From positions 1 through 40,325 of the forward strand of contig MVRN01000110.1 of NCBI GenBank assembly GCA_002067965.1: DNA of 40,325 nt. Reading direction: 5' to 3'. Shown here piece by piece: positions 16,704 through 25,395 of the stretch. Each line of letters begins with the position of its first letter. Within the stretch, counting starts at the first letter, position 1. Source of the stretch: Pelotomaculum sp. PtaU1.Bin035. GTDB lineage: Bacteria > Bacillota > Desulfotomaculia > Desulfotomaculales > Pelotomaculaceae. The notes below the pieces were generated by a model. It saw nothing but the letters and a program-made list of their open reading frames with translations. It searched no databases and was not told the origin of the DNA. The position numbers and the translations under genes were made by a program.

Positions 16704-18920
16704 TTAAAGCTCCACCTTCACATAGTTTAACCCGATGAGCCGGTTAATTATAACGGCCATTTCCGCCCTGGTAAGGTTGGCCTCGGGCTTTATATAGCCT
16801 CCCTCGTAACCTCTCAACACCCCGGCTGAAAAAACCCTGCCCATGGCCGCCTGCGCCCAGCCGGGGATACTTCCGGCATCCTTGAAATTCAACGCCGCCT
16901 CACCGGATGTGAATTTAATGGCGTTATCCATGATGACTGATACCTCGGCCCTGGTAACCAGGCCATCGGGTTGAAATGTCTGATCCGGGTACCCTTTTAC
17001 CACGCCGCGTGAAACAGCGGCCGCTACGGCATCCTTTGCCCAGGCGGGCACTTCGTCCTCAAAATTAAGCTGCCCCTCTCCCGGTGCCCACTTCAGCAGC
17101 CTCGCCAGCAGGGTGACGGCTTGAGCGCGGGTCACCGGTTCCGACGGGTGAAAAGTTCCGTCTTCGTAGCCTTTAATAATACCAGCCCCGGCCAATTCGT
17201 TAATTTGATCGTTTGCCCAGTTGCCTTCCGTATCGCTAAACAAGCTTGCCCCACGGACGGGTATTTGCACGGTCAAGCCCTGGTAACTTACCTCCAGTTT
17301 ACCTTTACTGCCGGCTTCCCCCGGGGTAAATACACCGTCCTTCACTGTCCCGGCGGTAGTGTTGATGGTGACATAGCGGGCCTCCAGCGGAATTGCCCGC
17401 CCGTCCAGAGTCTCAACGGAAAAGGACAGGGGCACAGCCTGACCGTTCTGGTTTTTTATTACTGATGGCTCCACATGTAAAGCCTTGATCTCACCGGCGC
17501 CCACTACGTGTACTTTTTTTGTTCCTTTCACGCCGCCGGAGTAGGCCTCAATCACCACGTCCCCGCCGCTGCCGGCAATATAAACACCATTGTCAATGCC
17601 GCCTCCCCCGCTGACGCGCCAGCTGAGGCTTTGCGGGCTCCACGGGTAATAGTGGGTATCGTAGCCCTTTACTGTATAATTGCCGCCTGTGGCGGCCAGG
17701 ACCTGGTCCGGGCCGCTTATAATCATTCCCGCGGGCTGGCCGTGCGGAGCTGTGTTAAATATCCCCAGACTGTCGGTAACCGGCCTTTGCCAGCCTTCTT
17801 CAGGCTGGACAATATTAGACAAGCCGGTGTCGCCAAGGTGCTTCGCCACCATGGTTGTTGAGCCGCCGCCGTCCAGGTTCAGGGCTGTGTCGGCACCCAT
17901 CGCCACCAGCAGCTCCGCCAGCTCTTCCTGTTCCACACCGGCGCTCTGGCCGCTTTTTTCCACAGAGATAAGATAAAGGAACCTTCCATTATCAGAAGAC
18001 GCCACTGCCGTACGGGAATTTTTACCTTTAAGGTCTTCCTGAAATTCTGCTACCTTTCCCTGCTGTACCAGAAAGCTGTTGCTGCCTGTGGACAATTTTA
18101 TTTTTTCAAAAGCCGGGGTGGTTTGGTAGCTCACTGCCACCCGGGAGCCAACCGGCATGTTTTTAGACATAAACTCCGCGGCGGCGCCATGACCCCAGAG
18201 AATATAACCGTTGGCGGGAATCGGCAACGGCGCGGCGGCTTGGACCTGTTTTACAACGGTACCGTTTTCTACCACTGTCTCTATCGCGCCGGGCAGTTCA
18301 TCGCAGCCGCCCCGGCTTAACGGCCCCCAGTTCCGGTTGTACAGGGTCAGCTGGTTAGTGTCGGAAATTCCGCCGTCTTCCAGGTTATACAGCAGCTTAT
18401 TAACGCCAAAAAGAGGAAAAGCCGATCCGTTGCCGGCTTTCACCTCCCCATTGAACTTAAAAAAGTCCATCAGCGGATGTTTGTCCATACCCAGCGCAAA
18501 AACCGGCATGTCGCCGCGCATAATCGGACTGGACACCAGTTCCCCATCCTGGATGATTGTCCCCAGCGGCTTCCCCTGAGCCATGATAAAAAAGCCGCCG
18601 TTGACAGCGGCCACGGCTCCGGCGCGTTCAGCCATTTTACTCGCGGACTGGGTTTTTTCCATCGTCCCGTCGGCCCCGACCAGGACCTCCATTTTAACGT
18701 AAGGATTGCTTAAGTCCGCTTGTAAAACCGACAGCCTGACCGGCTGACCATCCAAGGTCAGCGAGTAAGATAAAAGAGATACGCCTTCACTGATTGTTTC
18801 TGTCTGCCGTTCCAGGACACTGAAAAAAGAACCCTGTTCCGGCAGTTCACCTGCGATAGCGCTTGCTGCCGCCGCGAAAAGAAAACTGGCGGCAATAAAA
18901 AGCGACAAGATTATCCTCAT
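16704..18920 (-). CDS. SLH-anchored phosphodiester glycosidase (NAGPA domain) protein
   Basis: A secreted 738-residue surface protein. A signal peptide (about 1-24) leads to an NAGPA/DUF2233 domain (about 75-395) with the conserved AAVNGGFF motif (104-111) and LNLDGGGSTTM (347-357). Members hydrolyse sugar-phosphate phosphodiester links, as in the human uncovering enzyme. A middle region (about 395-550) looks like Ig/Big-type beta domains. Three good SLH modules end the protein (about 556-606, 616-666, 675-730; each with a GY-x-DGTF-like or TRAE/TRAQ motif). It could trim phosphodiester-linked wall glycans, but the substrate is unknown. The ATG at 18920 follows AGGAGG. Its stop is directly abutted by the next GT4 start, placing a wall-bound enzyme inside the glycan operon. 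Confidence 0.9.
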   Translation of the reverse strand: MRIILSLFIAASFLFAAAASAIAGELPEQGSFFSVLERQTETISEGVSLLSYSLTLDGQPVRLSVLQADLSNPYVKMEVLVGADGTMEKTQSASKMAERAGAVAAVNGGFFIMAQGKPLGTIIQDGELVSSPIMRGDMPVFALGMDKHPLMDFFKFNGEVKAGNGSAFPLFGVNKLLYNLEDGGISDTNQLTLYNRNWGPLSRGGCDELPGAIETVVENGTVVKQVQAAAPLPIPANGYILWGHGAAAEFMSKNMPVGSRVAVSYQTTPAFEKIKLSTGSNSFLVQQGKVAEFQEDLKGKNSRTAVASSDNGRFLYLISVEKSGQSAGVEQEELAELLVAMGADTALNLDGGGSTTMVAKHLGDTGLSNIVQPEEGWQRPVTDSLGIFNTAPHGQPAGMIISGPDQVLAATGGNYTVKGYDTHYYPWSPQSLSWRVSGGGGIDNGVYIAGSGGDVVIEAYSGGVKGTKKVHVVGAGEIKALHVEPSVIKNQNGQAVPLSFSVETLDGRAIPLEARYVTINTTAGTVKDGVFTPGEAGSKGKLEVSYQGLTVQIPVRGASLFSDTEGNWANDQINELAGAGIIKGYEDGTFHPSEPVTRAQAVTLLARLLKWAPGEGQLNFEDEVPAWAKDAVAAAVSRGVVKGYPDQTFQPDGLVTRAEVSVIMDNAIKFTSGEAALNFKDAGSIPGWAQAAMGRVFSAGVLRGYEGGYIKPEANLTRAEMAVIINRLIGLNYVKVEL

Positions 18921-19046
18921 ATTACGCCAACCTCCTGAAATTGCATAATCTCCCGACTATAAAATTCTATAGGACCAACCGCACTTCCTGCAAAACAGGA
19001 CCATAATATCGCATATAACGCTTAAATAAAATCCGCCGGCTTTTTG

Positions 19047-19997
19047 TTAATTGAAAAATTCGGCTAAACGGTTCAGGTACCTGAAAGTCACCTGCCTGAG
19101 CTGCCTTATATAGGAATAATCCGGCTCAACAAATTTCGCAAATTGCTCCAGCCGGATGTTGTCGTCCTCGCTGATCCTGCGGATAACCTGGACGCTGTCG
19201 CCCCGTTCGTTCATTCCCCGCTTCATAGTGGCAAAATATTTAAAGCCGGCTTGACGGGCTATGCGGAGGGATGTCTGATTATACGCCCCGAAAGGCCAGG
19301 CCAAGGTATCAACCTGCTTGTTTAAATTTTTCTCAATGGTAGTACGCGCTTGCAAAAAGTCATTATATAATTTACCGGCAAATTCTTCCTCCGTCTCCCG
19401 CCTTTGCAGGTCCGGAAGATACGCCCTGGCAACCGCCGCCGGTTCCCGCCGGATTCTGTCCCGGCCGGTATAAGCTTTATAATGCAAGTCAAATGTATGC
19501 GCCTGGATATCGACCAGGCCGCTGCCTTCCATTTCCCTCATCTCATCCCAGCTTAGCATGGGAGGCGCTTCCGGGCCAAAGTACTGATCCTTATTGGCAA
19601 TCAAGAAAATCGTAACCGGGATATTATATTTCTTCAGGATCGGGTAGGCTACGGTATAATCTCCTTCATACCCGTCGTCAAAAGTAATCACAATTGCTTT
19701 TTCCGGCAGGCTCTCACCGTACTGCATATGATTTATTAAAATTTTGAGAGGGATGACATGATAACCGTTGTCGTGCAGATATTCCATCTCCCCCGCGAAA
19801 CTCGCTCCGGACGTTAAATCCCTGTTGCGGTCACAAATATTTTCCCGTGAAAAATTATGGTAGACCAACACGGGAATACGCTGGACTTTATCAGTTAAAC
19901 CCGCCAATACCAACATCCAGATGACAAAAATCATAAATAACAGCGCGATACCGGTGGTCCCCAAGCGATATAATTTTACTATTGCCTCTCTTTTCAA
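19047..19997 (-). CDS. Membrane-anchored polysaccharide deacetylase (NodB homology)
   Basis: Likely removes N-acetyl groups from an extracellular amino-sugar polymer. The 316-residue protein has one N-terminal membrane anchor (about 12-35) and a NodB domain with the metal/catalytic TFDDGYEGD motif (105-113) and an AHTFDLHY motif (about 165-175), as in IcaB/PgaB-type enzymes. The frame extends far upstream inside murJ. The proper start is TTG at 19997, which overlaps the murJ stop in a TTGA arrangement with a G-rich site (AGGGGGAA) upstream, so translation is probably coupled. It could deacetylate the GlcNAc or ManNAc of the wall polysaccharide, a step often needed before or with pyruvylation; that link is inference. 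Confidence 0.88.
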   Translation of the reverse strand: MKREAIVKLYRLGTTGIALLFMIFVIWMLVLAGLTDKVQRIPVLVYHNFSRENICDRNRDLTSGASFAGEMEYLHDNGYHVIPLKILINHMQYGESLPEKAIVITFDDGYEGDYTVAYPILKKYNIPVTIFLIANKDQYFGPEAPPMLSWDEMREMEGSGLVDIQAHTFDLHYKAYTGRDRIRREPAAVARAYLPDLQRRETEEEFAGKLYNDFLQARTTIEKNLNKQVDTLAWPFGAYNQTSLRIARQAGFKYFATMKRGMNERGDSVQVIRRISEDDNIRLEQFAKFVEPDYSYIRQLRQVTFRYLNRLAEFFN

Positions 19998-21565
19998 CCT
20001 TTCATTCCCCCTGCCTGCAAACGTGAAAGGGTACGCCGCGCAAAGTCCCAGAAAAACCGCATCTCCTCTAAACGCAAGACTGAAAGCGCAGCCAGATAAA
20101 CTACCAGGCCCGCGGCAGTGAACAGACATACCTGCGCCGCCGGCATCCATGCGGGAGATGGCAAGGCAAACCAATGGGCCATTGCTTGAACAGCACCGGC
20201 CATCACTACGGAAGCAATCAACACAAGGGCGGAAAACCGCCACATTTCCGAAATCCGCAAGCAGGCCACACGCCGGTTCAGGTAAATGGCCAGCATAACC
20301 ATATTGGCCAGGGCAGCGACAGAATTAGCCAAGGCCAGGCCGCCGTGCCGCAGCGGGCCGATCAAAGCGAGGCTCAGCGCCAGATTGACCGCCACGGCAA
20401 CAGCACTGAGGATCATCGGCGTTCGGGTATCCTGCAAGGAGAAAAAACCCCGCGCCAGAATAAATTCGCCCGCCTGACCGATTAAACCGAAAGAGTAAAA
20501 GAACAGGGCCACAGCAGTCATATCAGCCGCTCTGGCATCAAAAGCCCCCCTCTGAAAAAACAGTGTTACCAACGGCTCCCGCAGCACCAGCAATACCACT
20601 GCCGCCGGCGCGCAGGTCAGGATAACCAGGCGCAGCGACCGGCGCACCCCTTCTCCCAAACCACGCAGGTCGTTTTCAGCCGCCCGGCGGGTAAGGGACG
20701 GGAATACCGCCGTACCGACAGCGGTAACAAAAAGGCCCAGCGGCAATTGGATCAGCCTGTTCGCATAATTTAACGCGGAAATGCTTCCTTCAGCCAGGCC
20801 GGAGGCCAAAAAACGGTCAATCAAGATATACGTCTCGCTGATGGACATTCCCAGCGTTATTGGAAGCACCAACTTAAAAATCTTTTTAAGATCCGGATGG
20901 TTTAAAGCTACCCCCGGGCGAAAGTGAAATCCTGTCCGGCGCAAAGCGGGCAATTGCACAACAGCCCCGGCCGCGCCACCGGCCAGTACCCCCAGCGCCA
21001 TTCCGTACACGCCCCATAGATTACCCAGGGCCAGGACCGCGATAATAACCGCAAGGTTGGAGAGAGGCCCATTCAGAGCGGTCACCGCGAAAATATTCCT
21101 GGCGTTGAGCAAGCCGCTGAAAAGGGCGGAAAGGCCGCTGAAGATCAGAAGCGGAAACATCCACCTGGTTAACTTAACAGCCAGGCTGACCGTATCCCCT
21201 TGAAAGCCGGGCGCCAACAATTTTACCAGCCAGGGTGCCAGGATCAAACCGGCAATGGTAGCCAGGACCAGGAGTAAAAGCAACAAATTAAAAAAAGTGC
21301 CAAACAGGTCCCTTGCTTCCCGATCCCGGCCGCGGGCGGCATATTCCGAATAAACCGGCACCACTACCGTTGCCAGCGCGCCGGTAAAGAGGTAAAACAA
21401 AACAGAAGGAAACGAAAAAGCCACCAGGTAAGCATCCATGGCGGAAGTCGCTCCAAACTGCCGGGCAATAACCACTTCACGCACCAAGGCTGTTAATTTC
21501 GACGCCACATTAAATAGGACGAGGACAATGGCAACCCGGGCTATCGTTCCGGTAGCCAACGACAA
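19994..21565 (-). CDS. MurJ/MviN family flippase (second paralogue)
   Basis: A 523-residue polytopic membrane protein of the MurJ family, clearly related to the copy at 4965-6545 (shared VIARQFGA motif, then DAYLVAF, near the N-terminus, and LVQFP/LIQLP plus QDTRTP segments). It keeps about 14 hydrophobic helices and the family length. The start is TTG at 21565 with GAGAGGGG 9-10 bases upstream. It heads the minus-strand series deacetylase, NAGPA-SLH, GT4, GT4, fabZ and overlaps the deacetylase by 4 bases. No separate Wzx flippase is seen, so this copy may flip the wall polysaccharide precursor. That is inference; it could instead be a redundant lipid II flippase. A long perfect hairpin lies about 50 bases upstream. 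Confidence 0.88.
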   Translation of the reverse strand: MSLATGTIARVAIVLVLFNVASKLTALVREVVIARQFGATSAMDAYLVAFSFPSVLFYLFTGALATVVVPVYSEYAARGRDREARDLFGTFFNLLLLLLVLATIAGLILAPWLVKLLAPGFQGDTVSLAVKLTRWMFPLLIFSGLSALFSGLLNARNIFAVTALNGPLSNLAVIIAVLALGNLWGVYGMALGVLAGGAAGAVVQLPALRRTGFHFRPGVALNHPDLKKIFKLVLPITLGMSISETYILIDRFLASGLAEGSISALNYANRLIQLPLGLFVTAVGTAVFPSLTRRAAENDLRGLGEGVRRSLRLVILTCAPAAVVLLVLREPLVTLFFQRGAFDARAADMTAVALFFYSFGLIGQAGEFILARGFFSLQDTRTPMILSAVAVAVNLALSLALIGPLRHGGLALANSVAALANMVMLAIYLNRRVACLRISEMWRFSALVLIASVVMAGAVQAMAHWFALPSPAWMPAAQVCLFTAAGLVVYLAALSVLRLEEMRFFWDFARRTLSRLQAGGMKG

Positions 21566-21615
21566 CGCTAACCGCCCCTCTCTTAAATTTCAAATTGACT
21601 GCGAAGTCCGCGCAG

Positions 21616-21676
21616 GCTGGAATGGCGCTTGCCGTTAGGGCGATTTTGACGCCTCAACGGCAAGCGCCATTCCAGC
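21616..21676. repeat. Perfect 21-bp inverted repeat upstream of the second murJ
   Basis: The arms at 21616-21636 (starting GCTGGAATGG) and 21656-21676 (ending CCATTCCAGC) are perfectly complementary over 21 bases with a 19-base loop. The loop itself contains GGCG / CGCC that can pair. No T-run follows on either side, so it is not a standard terminator. On the minus strand it would lie in the leader or promoter region of murJ2. The stem is G+C-rich compared with the AT-rich spacer around it. Confidence 0.9.
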
Positions 21677-21745
21677 TCCACCTGAGTAAGCTTTATAACC
21701 GTTAATTTCAAATATACGCCCCGGATCCCCTCGAAATAAAAGTAA

Positions 21746-21775
21746 AGACGTCGGCCTAAAAATACACCGTCGTCT
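21746..21775 (-). terminator. Probable terminator of the GH26-like gene
   Basis: On the minus strand AGACGACGG and CCGACGTCT pair with one mismatch and a 12-base loop, followed by TTACTTTTAT. It lies about 75 bases after the stop of the GH26-like gene and would separate it from murJ2. Confidence 0.55.
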
Positions 21776-21847
21776 ATATTTTAAAAAAACCTTTCTAATC
21801 ATAACATACTTTATTTAATTACGCCAGACGGTAATATAACAGACGGA

Positions 21848-23851
21848 TCAATCGCTGGAACTGATGATCACCGTCCTGGCATCCCCGTCCCAGCCGACTT
21901 TCGCGCCATAGTTCTCGGAAATAAAACGCACCGGCACCATGGTACGCCCGTTAACCACTCTTGCAGGCACATCCAAGGGGGGTAGAGGGCTGCCGTTTAA
22001 AGCCGGTACAAGGTTGTCTATCTGCAGGCGCAGCACATTACTTCCTTTTCGGGCGACTACGGTCCGGGTAGCCTCCTCCCAATCAACCTGAACGCCCAGG
22101 GCTTCCAGGATAGCACGTACCGGCACCAACACTCTCCCTTCCATTTCTATTGGATCCACGTCAAAATCCAGGACGGCGCCGTCCAGCATTACACTGATGG
22201 GTAAAATTTCCGAAACTGCTTGATCACCGGTGAGCAATTCGCCCGGGCTTTGATTGTCACAATTTCCCGGCAGGTCCAAAACACGGGTGGCTCCCAGATT
22301 TCCATACTTGTCATAGGCCCGCACCTCCAGAGTGCCCGGACCGGCCTGGTCAAAACTAAAATTAAGGTTCCAGGGAGGAGCGCCGGCAGATCCGATCATA
22401 TTCCCGTTAAAATAATACTCCACTCTGGAAACGCCATTTCCGGTGTTCACGTACGAAACCAGGCTTTTCGCCCCCGGCGGGAGGTTATTGTCCGGCGGCA
22501 GGCAGTAATAAACGGGAGACGTTTGGCTCCAATCTTCCAGGTACCAGGGTGACGCGGTTGCCTGCCGGTAAGCGCGAAGCATTTCTTTGTTGCCGGAGAT
22601 CAAGTAATGGCTGGGACAAGGAAATTCCCGGCCCTTATTGCTTATGTCGAAATTGAAGTAATAGACAGCTTTGATCCGGGGATAAATCAAGGGCAGATAG
22701 CTATAAAACCTTTCCAGATTGGCCGCCCCCCATTCCGACACATCAACAAAGGGATAGCGGTTGGCCCATGCCACACCGGTTTCACTAATCATGATTGGCT
22801 TACTTGGAGAGTAGCGGTCGTATATAGCCTTGAATTTGCGCAGCGGGTTGGCGTTAATTCCCTGGTAATTGACCGTGGCAGTGCTTGCCGGTGAATCCGG
22901 CAGGCCATTAAAATAATAATCAGAGTAAGCGTTGATGCCGACCCAGTCCACCCACCGGTCACCAGGGTAATAAGCGTCAACTTTTTCTTCGGGGTAGTAG
23001 CCCGGCGACCAGACCATGGCCACATTTGGCGCTTCCTGCCGCATCACCCCGGCCACCAGGCGGAATTTTTCTATATACAATTCAGGATTGCCGGACCAGG
23101 GCGTCCAGTCGCCGTTCATCTCCGCGGCAAAGCGCAAAAATACCGGCAGGCCATAATCTTGTAAAATCCCGGCAAAGGAACGCAGGTAATCATTATCTTC
23201 CACGGCAGACAGTCCATAGGAGGGCTCCCAAGCCACCTGCAGAGAGTATCCATCTTCTTTGGCAATCCTCAAAAAAGTTTCATCAGGGTAAGTGTTCCAT
23301 TCATTAACGTAAACTAATAAAGAAGCATAATTGCGGCCATAGACCGAAGGTATCTGGTCCAGATTACCGTACCCGATTGCCGGGTCGCCGGCCACCGCGG
23401 CCCCCAGGAGTGTCCCCCAAGCCGGCTCGTGTTTGGCTAACGCCGGTCCAGGCGCTTCGGTCGCGTCTTCCTCAACAAAAACCTGTATTTCCGGCCGGAT
23501 TTCTTCAGCCCGCCTGGTATCATACAAAGACCATCCATCGTGTCCGGGCAGCTTGTTCCAGAAACCGGCTTCCAGTTTAAAATACTTAACCGCTTCCGCA
23601 TACCGGCCCTGCTTATCTAAAGCGCGCCCCAGTTTTTGAGCGCAAAAGCCAGCGGCTTCGTCCTCCCCAATGGCGGCCATGGCTTCCACCAGCGATTCCC
23701 ACAATGTCATGGCTCCTTCAAGGTCCCCGGCCTTTTCCATGGATTCAGCTTCATTGTATAATTGCCACTCCTGACCCGCCATTGCCGTATTGGGGCCGGC
23801 AGCAAAAAAAACAAGGCCGATCGCTAACAACAACGATATTACCAGGCGCAT
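21848..23851 (-). CDS. Secreted GH26-like glycoside hydrolase with copper-amine-oxidase-N type C-terminal domain
   Basis: A secreted 667-residue protein. After a signal peptide (1-25) comes a TPR-like helical region (about 28-115), a TIM-barrel glycosidase region (about 140-445), a beta domain (about 455-530) and two stacked halves of a copper-amine-oxidase N-like domain (about 551-665, each with a GR-x-LVPVR or GRTMVPVR motif). The likely acid/base Glu244 is in LRFAAEMNGDW and the nucleophile Glu357 in MISETG, the pattern of GH26 (beta-mannanase-type). The C-terminal domain is common in secreted Clostridia wall proteins and probably binds the envelope. It may act on the bacterium's own wall glycan or on outside beta-glycans. 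The ATG at 23851 has a GAAAGGAGC site. It lies at the edge of the polysaccharide region with its own terminator. Confidence 0.85.
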   Translation of the reverse strand: MRLVISLLLAIGLVFFAAGPNTAMAGQEWQLYNEAESMEKAGDLEGAMTLWESLVEAMAAIGEDEAAGFCAQKLGRALDKQGRYAEAVKYFKLEAGFWNKLPGHDGWSLYDTRRAEEIRPEIQVFVEEDATEAPGPALAKHEPAWGTLLGAAVAGDPAIGYGNLDQIPSVYGRNYASLLVYVNEWNTYPDETFLRIAKEDGYSLQVAWEPSYGLSAVEDNDYLRSFAGILQDYGLPVFLRFAAEMNGDWTPWSGNPELYIEKFRLVAGVMRQEAPNVAMVWSPGYYPEEKVDAYYPGDRWVDWVGINAYSDYYFNGLPDSPASTATVNYQGINANPLRKFKAIYDRYSPSKPIMISETGVAWANRYPFVDVSEWGAANLERFYSYLPLIYPRIKAVYYFNFDISNKGREFPCPSHYLISGNKEMLRAYRQATASPWYLEDWSQTSPVYYCLPPDNNLPPGAKSLVSYVNTGNGVSRVEYYFNGNMIGSAGAPPWNLNFSFDQAGPGTLEVRAYDKYGNLGATRVLDLPGNCDNQSPGELLTGDQAVSEILPISVMLDGAVLDFDVDPIEMEGRVLVPVRAILEALGVQVDWEEATRTVVARKGSNVLRLQIDNLVPALNGSPLPPLDVPARVVNGRTMVPVRFISENYGAKVGWDGDARTVIISSSD

Positions 23852-23895
23852 AACAAGCTCCTTTCAACTTATAAAACACGGGAATACATCAATAA

Positions 23896-23991
23896 CTAGA
23901 CAGGCCGCCTCCTTAAAGATCTGATAGCAGCCTCATGTTCGCCCATAACTTCAAAAATGAACTTCTGGCCGCCACAGATATATTTTACCAT
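23896..23991 (-). CDS. Possible 31-residue peptide upstream of the GH26-like gene
   Basis: A short minus-strand frame starting MVKYICGGQKFIFEVMGE and ending in a basic SLRRRPV tail, 44 bases before the GH26-like gene. The residue pattern looks protein-like, but the ribosome site is poor (only GAG about 10 bases upstream). It could be a leader peptide or the relic of a longer gene. No family is recognised. Confidence 0.25.
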   Translation of the reverse strand: MVKYICGGQKFIFEVMGEHEAAIRSLRRRPV

Positions 23992-24085
23992 AGTAATTAT
24001 CTCAACCAAAATATTATTTATTTGGGAAAAACGAAATCCATACCATAAATATAATAATTTTTGTCTATTCCCCAAATGTTAATCA

Positions 24086-24114
24086 TTGAGTCTTTTTCAA
24101 CGATGTATTAAAAT
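24086..24114 (+). promoter_or_regulatory. Promoter of the plus-strand glycan operon
   Basis: TTGAGT (24086-24091) and TAAAAT (24109-24114) are 17 bases apart, about 50 bases before the TTG start. They match 4/6 and 5/6 of the sigma-A boxes. Confidence 0.5.
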
Positions 24115-24164
24115 AACCTTTAAGGTCCGTACCACGTCACATCCTTAATATGGAGGTCGTATCT

Positions 24165-25355
24165 TTGGTTAAAATTAAAGCGGCGGTCTTCATGGGTATG
24201 AACCCCTGGCGCTTGAGCGAAATACACGACACGGTAAGGTTTCTGGCAGCCGCCTGCACCGGTGTGGACAGGTTTTATATCGACCCCCCGAGAGGACTTA
24301 AAGGAGCGGTCAATGATCCGGCTTACCTGCTCGGTACCACCCGCTGGCGGCAGGAGGATTGTGACGGTATCACAGTGTGCGCGCCCCCAATGGGGTTTGC
24401 GCCGGTATTTCTGGGTCTTCGCAAAATGGCTGACGGCTTCGCTGCCACCAAGCTGGACCGGATGCTGCAACAACTTTACGGAGCTTCCTGGCGGGAGCAC
24501 ACGCTTTTATATATCTCGTCCTGGAGCTATACACAAACCAATTTTATAAAAAAATTGCAACCAAAACACTTGCTCTTTCACATCCTGGATGACTCTTTCG
24601 CCTTTCCGCTAATTAAGGATTACCCACGCGTGCTGGCTGAAAACAAATTTTTCTACAATTACATGATGGACAAAAGCAGTGCCGTGATCGCAGTTTCCCG
24701 CGAGTTGTCGTGTAAATACTCCGCATTATATAACCGGCCGGTACAAGTAGTTAAAAATGGCGTGAACGTAGAGCATTTCCGGAGACAGGGATCCCTGGAG
24801 CCCATAGCGGAAATGGCCGGAATACCTCAGCCGGTGCTGATGTATGTTGGTTCCATCAACTCCTGGGTCGACCTGCCGCTATTGATCAGCCTGGCCGACG
24901 CCAGGCCGGGTTACTCTCTCGTGCTCATCGGACACTACTACGAAGGTACAACGGACGCCGGACTGTGGCAAGAATTGCTCCAAAAAACCAACGTTTACCG
25001 GTTAAAAAGCAAACCCTATGCCAGCCTGCCCGGATACATCAACTATGCGTCAGCGCTCTTGCTGCCCAGGACTGACGCAGAACACTCCCAGGCGTCAGAC
25101 CCGCTAAAACTTTACGAATACCTGTCCACCGGCAAACCGGTGGTTTCCACAGCGCTTCCGGCGATTGATGACTTCCGCGAATTTGTATATGTCTCGAACC
25201 ATTCGGATTTCGCCGCTACGGTTGACATCGCGCTCAAAGAGCGAGACCCTGCCATGGCCGGACGGCAGGCGAAGATGATGGAAAGACACTCCTGGCATGC
25301 GCGGGTGAAGGAAATAGGAAACATTTTACACACCGGCAGTGGAATATCTTTTTAA
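24165..25355 (+). CDS. GT4-type glycosyltransferase (TuaH-like)
   Basis: A 396-residue GT-B glycosyltransferase resembling TuaH-type enzymes of teichuronic acid synthesis. The N-terminal half carries the HILDDSFAFPLIKDYPRV segment, and the donor half the MYVGSINSWVDLPLL motif and a DPLKLYEYLSTGKPVVST motif. The frame opens at ATG 24150, but GGAGGT overlaps that region. The TTG at 24165 lies 7 bases after GGAGGT and gives MVKIKAAVFMGM, a normal GT start, so it is chosen. It is the first gene of a plus-strand unit with the O-ligase and DUF4330 genes. The sugar transferred is unknown. Confidence 0.87.
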   Translation: MVKIKAAVFMGMNPWRLSEIHDTVRFLAAACTGVDRFYIDPPRGLKGAVNDPAYLLGTTRWRQEDCDGITVCAPPMGFAPVFLGLRKMADGFAATKLDRMLQQLYGASWREHTLLYISSWSYTQTNFIKKLQPKHLLFHILDDSFAFPLIKDYPRVLAENKFFYNYMMDKSSAVIAVSRELSCKYSALYNRPVQVVKNGVNVEHFRRQGSLEPIAEMAGIPQPVLMYVGSINSWVDLPLLISLADARPGYSLVLIGHYYEGTTDAGLWQELLQKTNVYRLKSKPYASLPGYINYASALLLPRTDAEHSQASDPLKLYEYLSTGKPVVSTALPAIDDFREFVYVSNHSDFAATVDIALKERDPAMAGRQAKMMERHSWHARVKEIGNILHTGSGISF

Positions 25356-25395
25356 ATACAACATTTATCATTAAAAAAGGTCGGATGAACTGCTG

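Larger units (their letters stand above)
23852..24164. other. Divergent intergenic region between the GH26-like gene and a glycosyltransferase
   Basis: AT-rich from about 23985 to 24115. It holds the possible 31-residue frame on the minus strand and a promoter for the plus-strand glycosyltransferase at 24086-24114. I see no RNA gene, repeat or clear promoter for the GH26-like gene. Confidence 0.5.

Noticed and set aside
19998-20243. N-terminal extension of the deacetylase
   Set aside because: The extension lies inside murJ2 and is Cys/Gly-rich without homology; the TTG at 19997 overlapping the murJ stop is better.
11783-21565. LPS biosynthesis locus suggested by fabZ
   Set aside because: No lpx, kds or waa genes are present, and SLH, CsaB and LCP genes point to a gram-positive wall.
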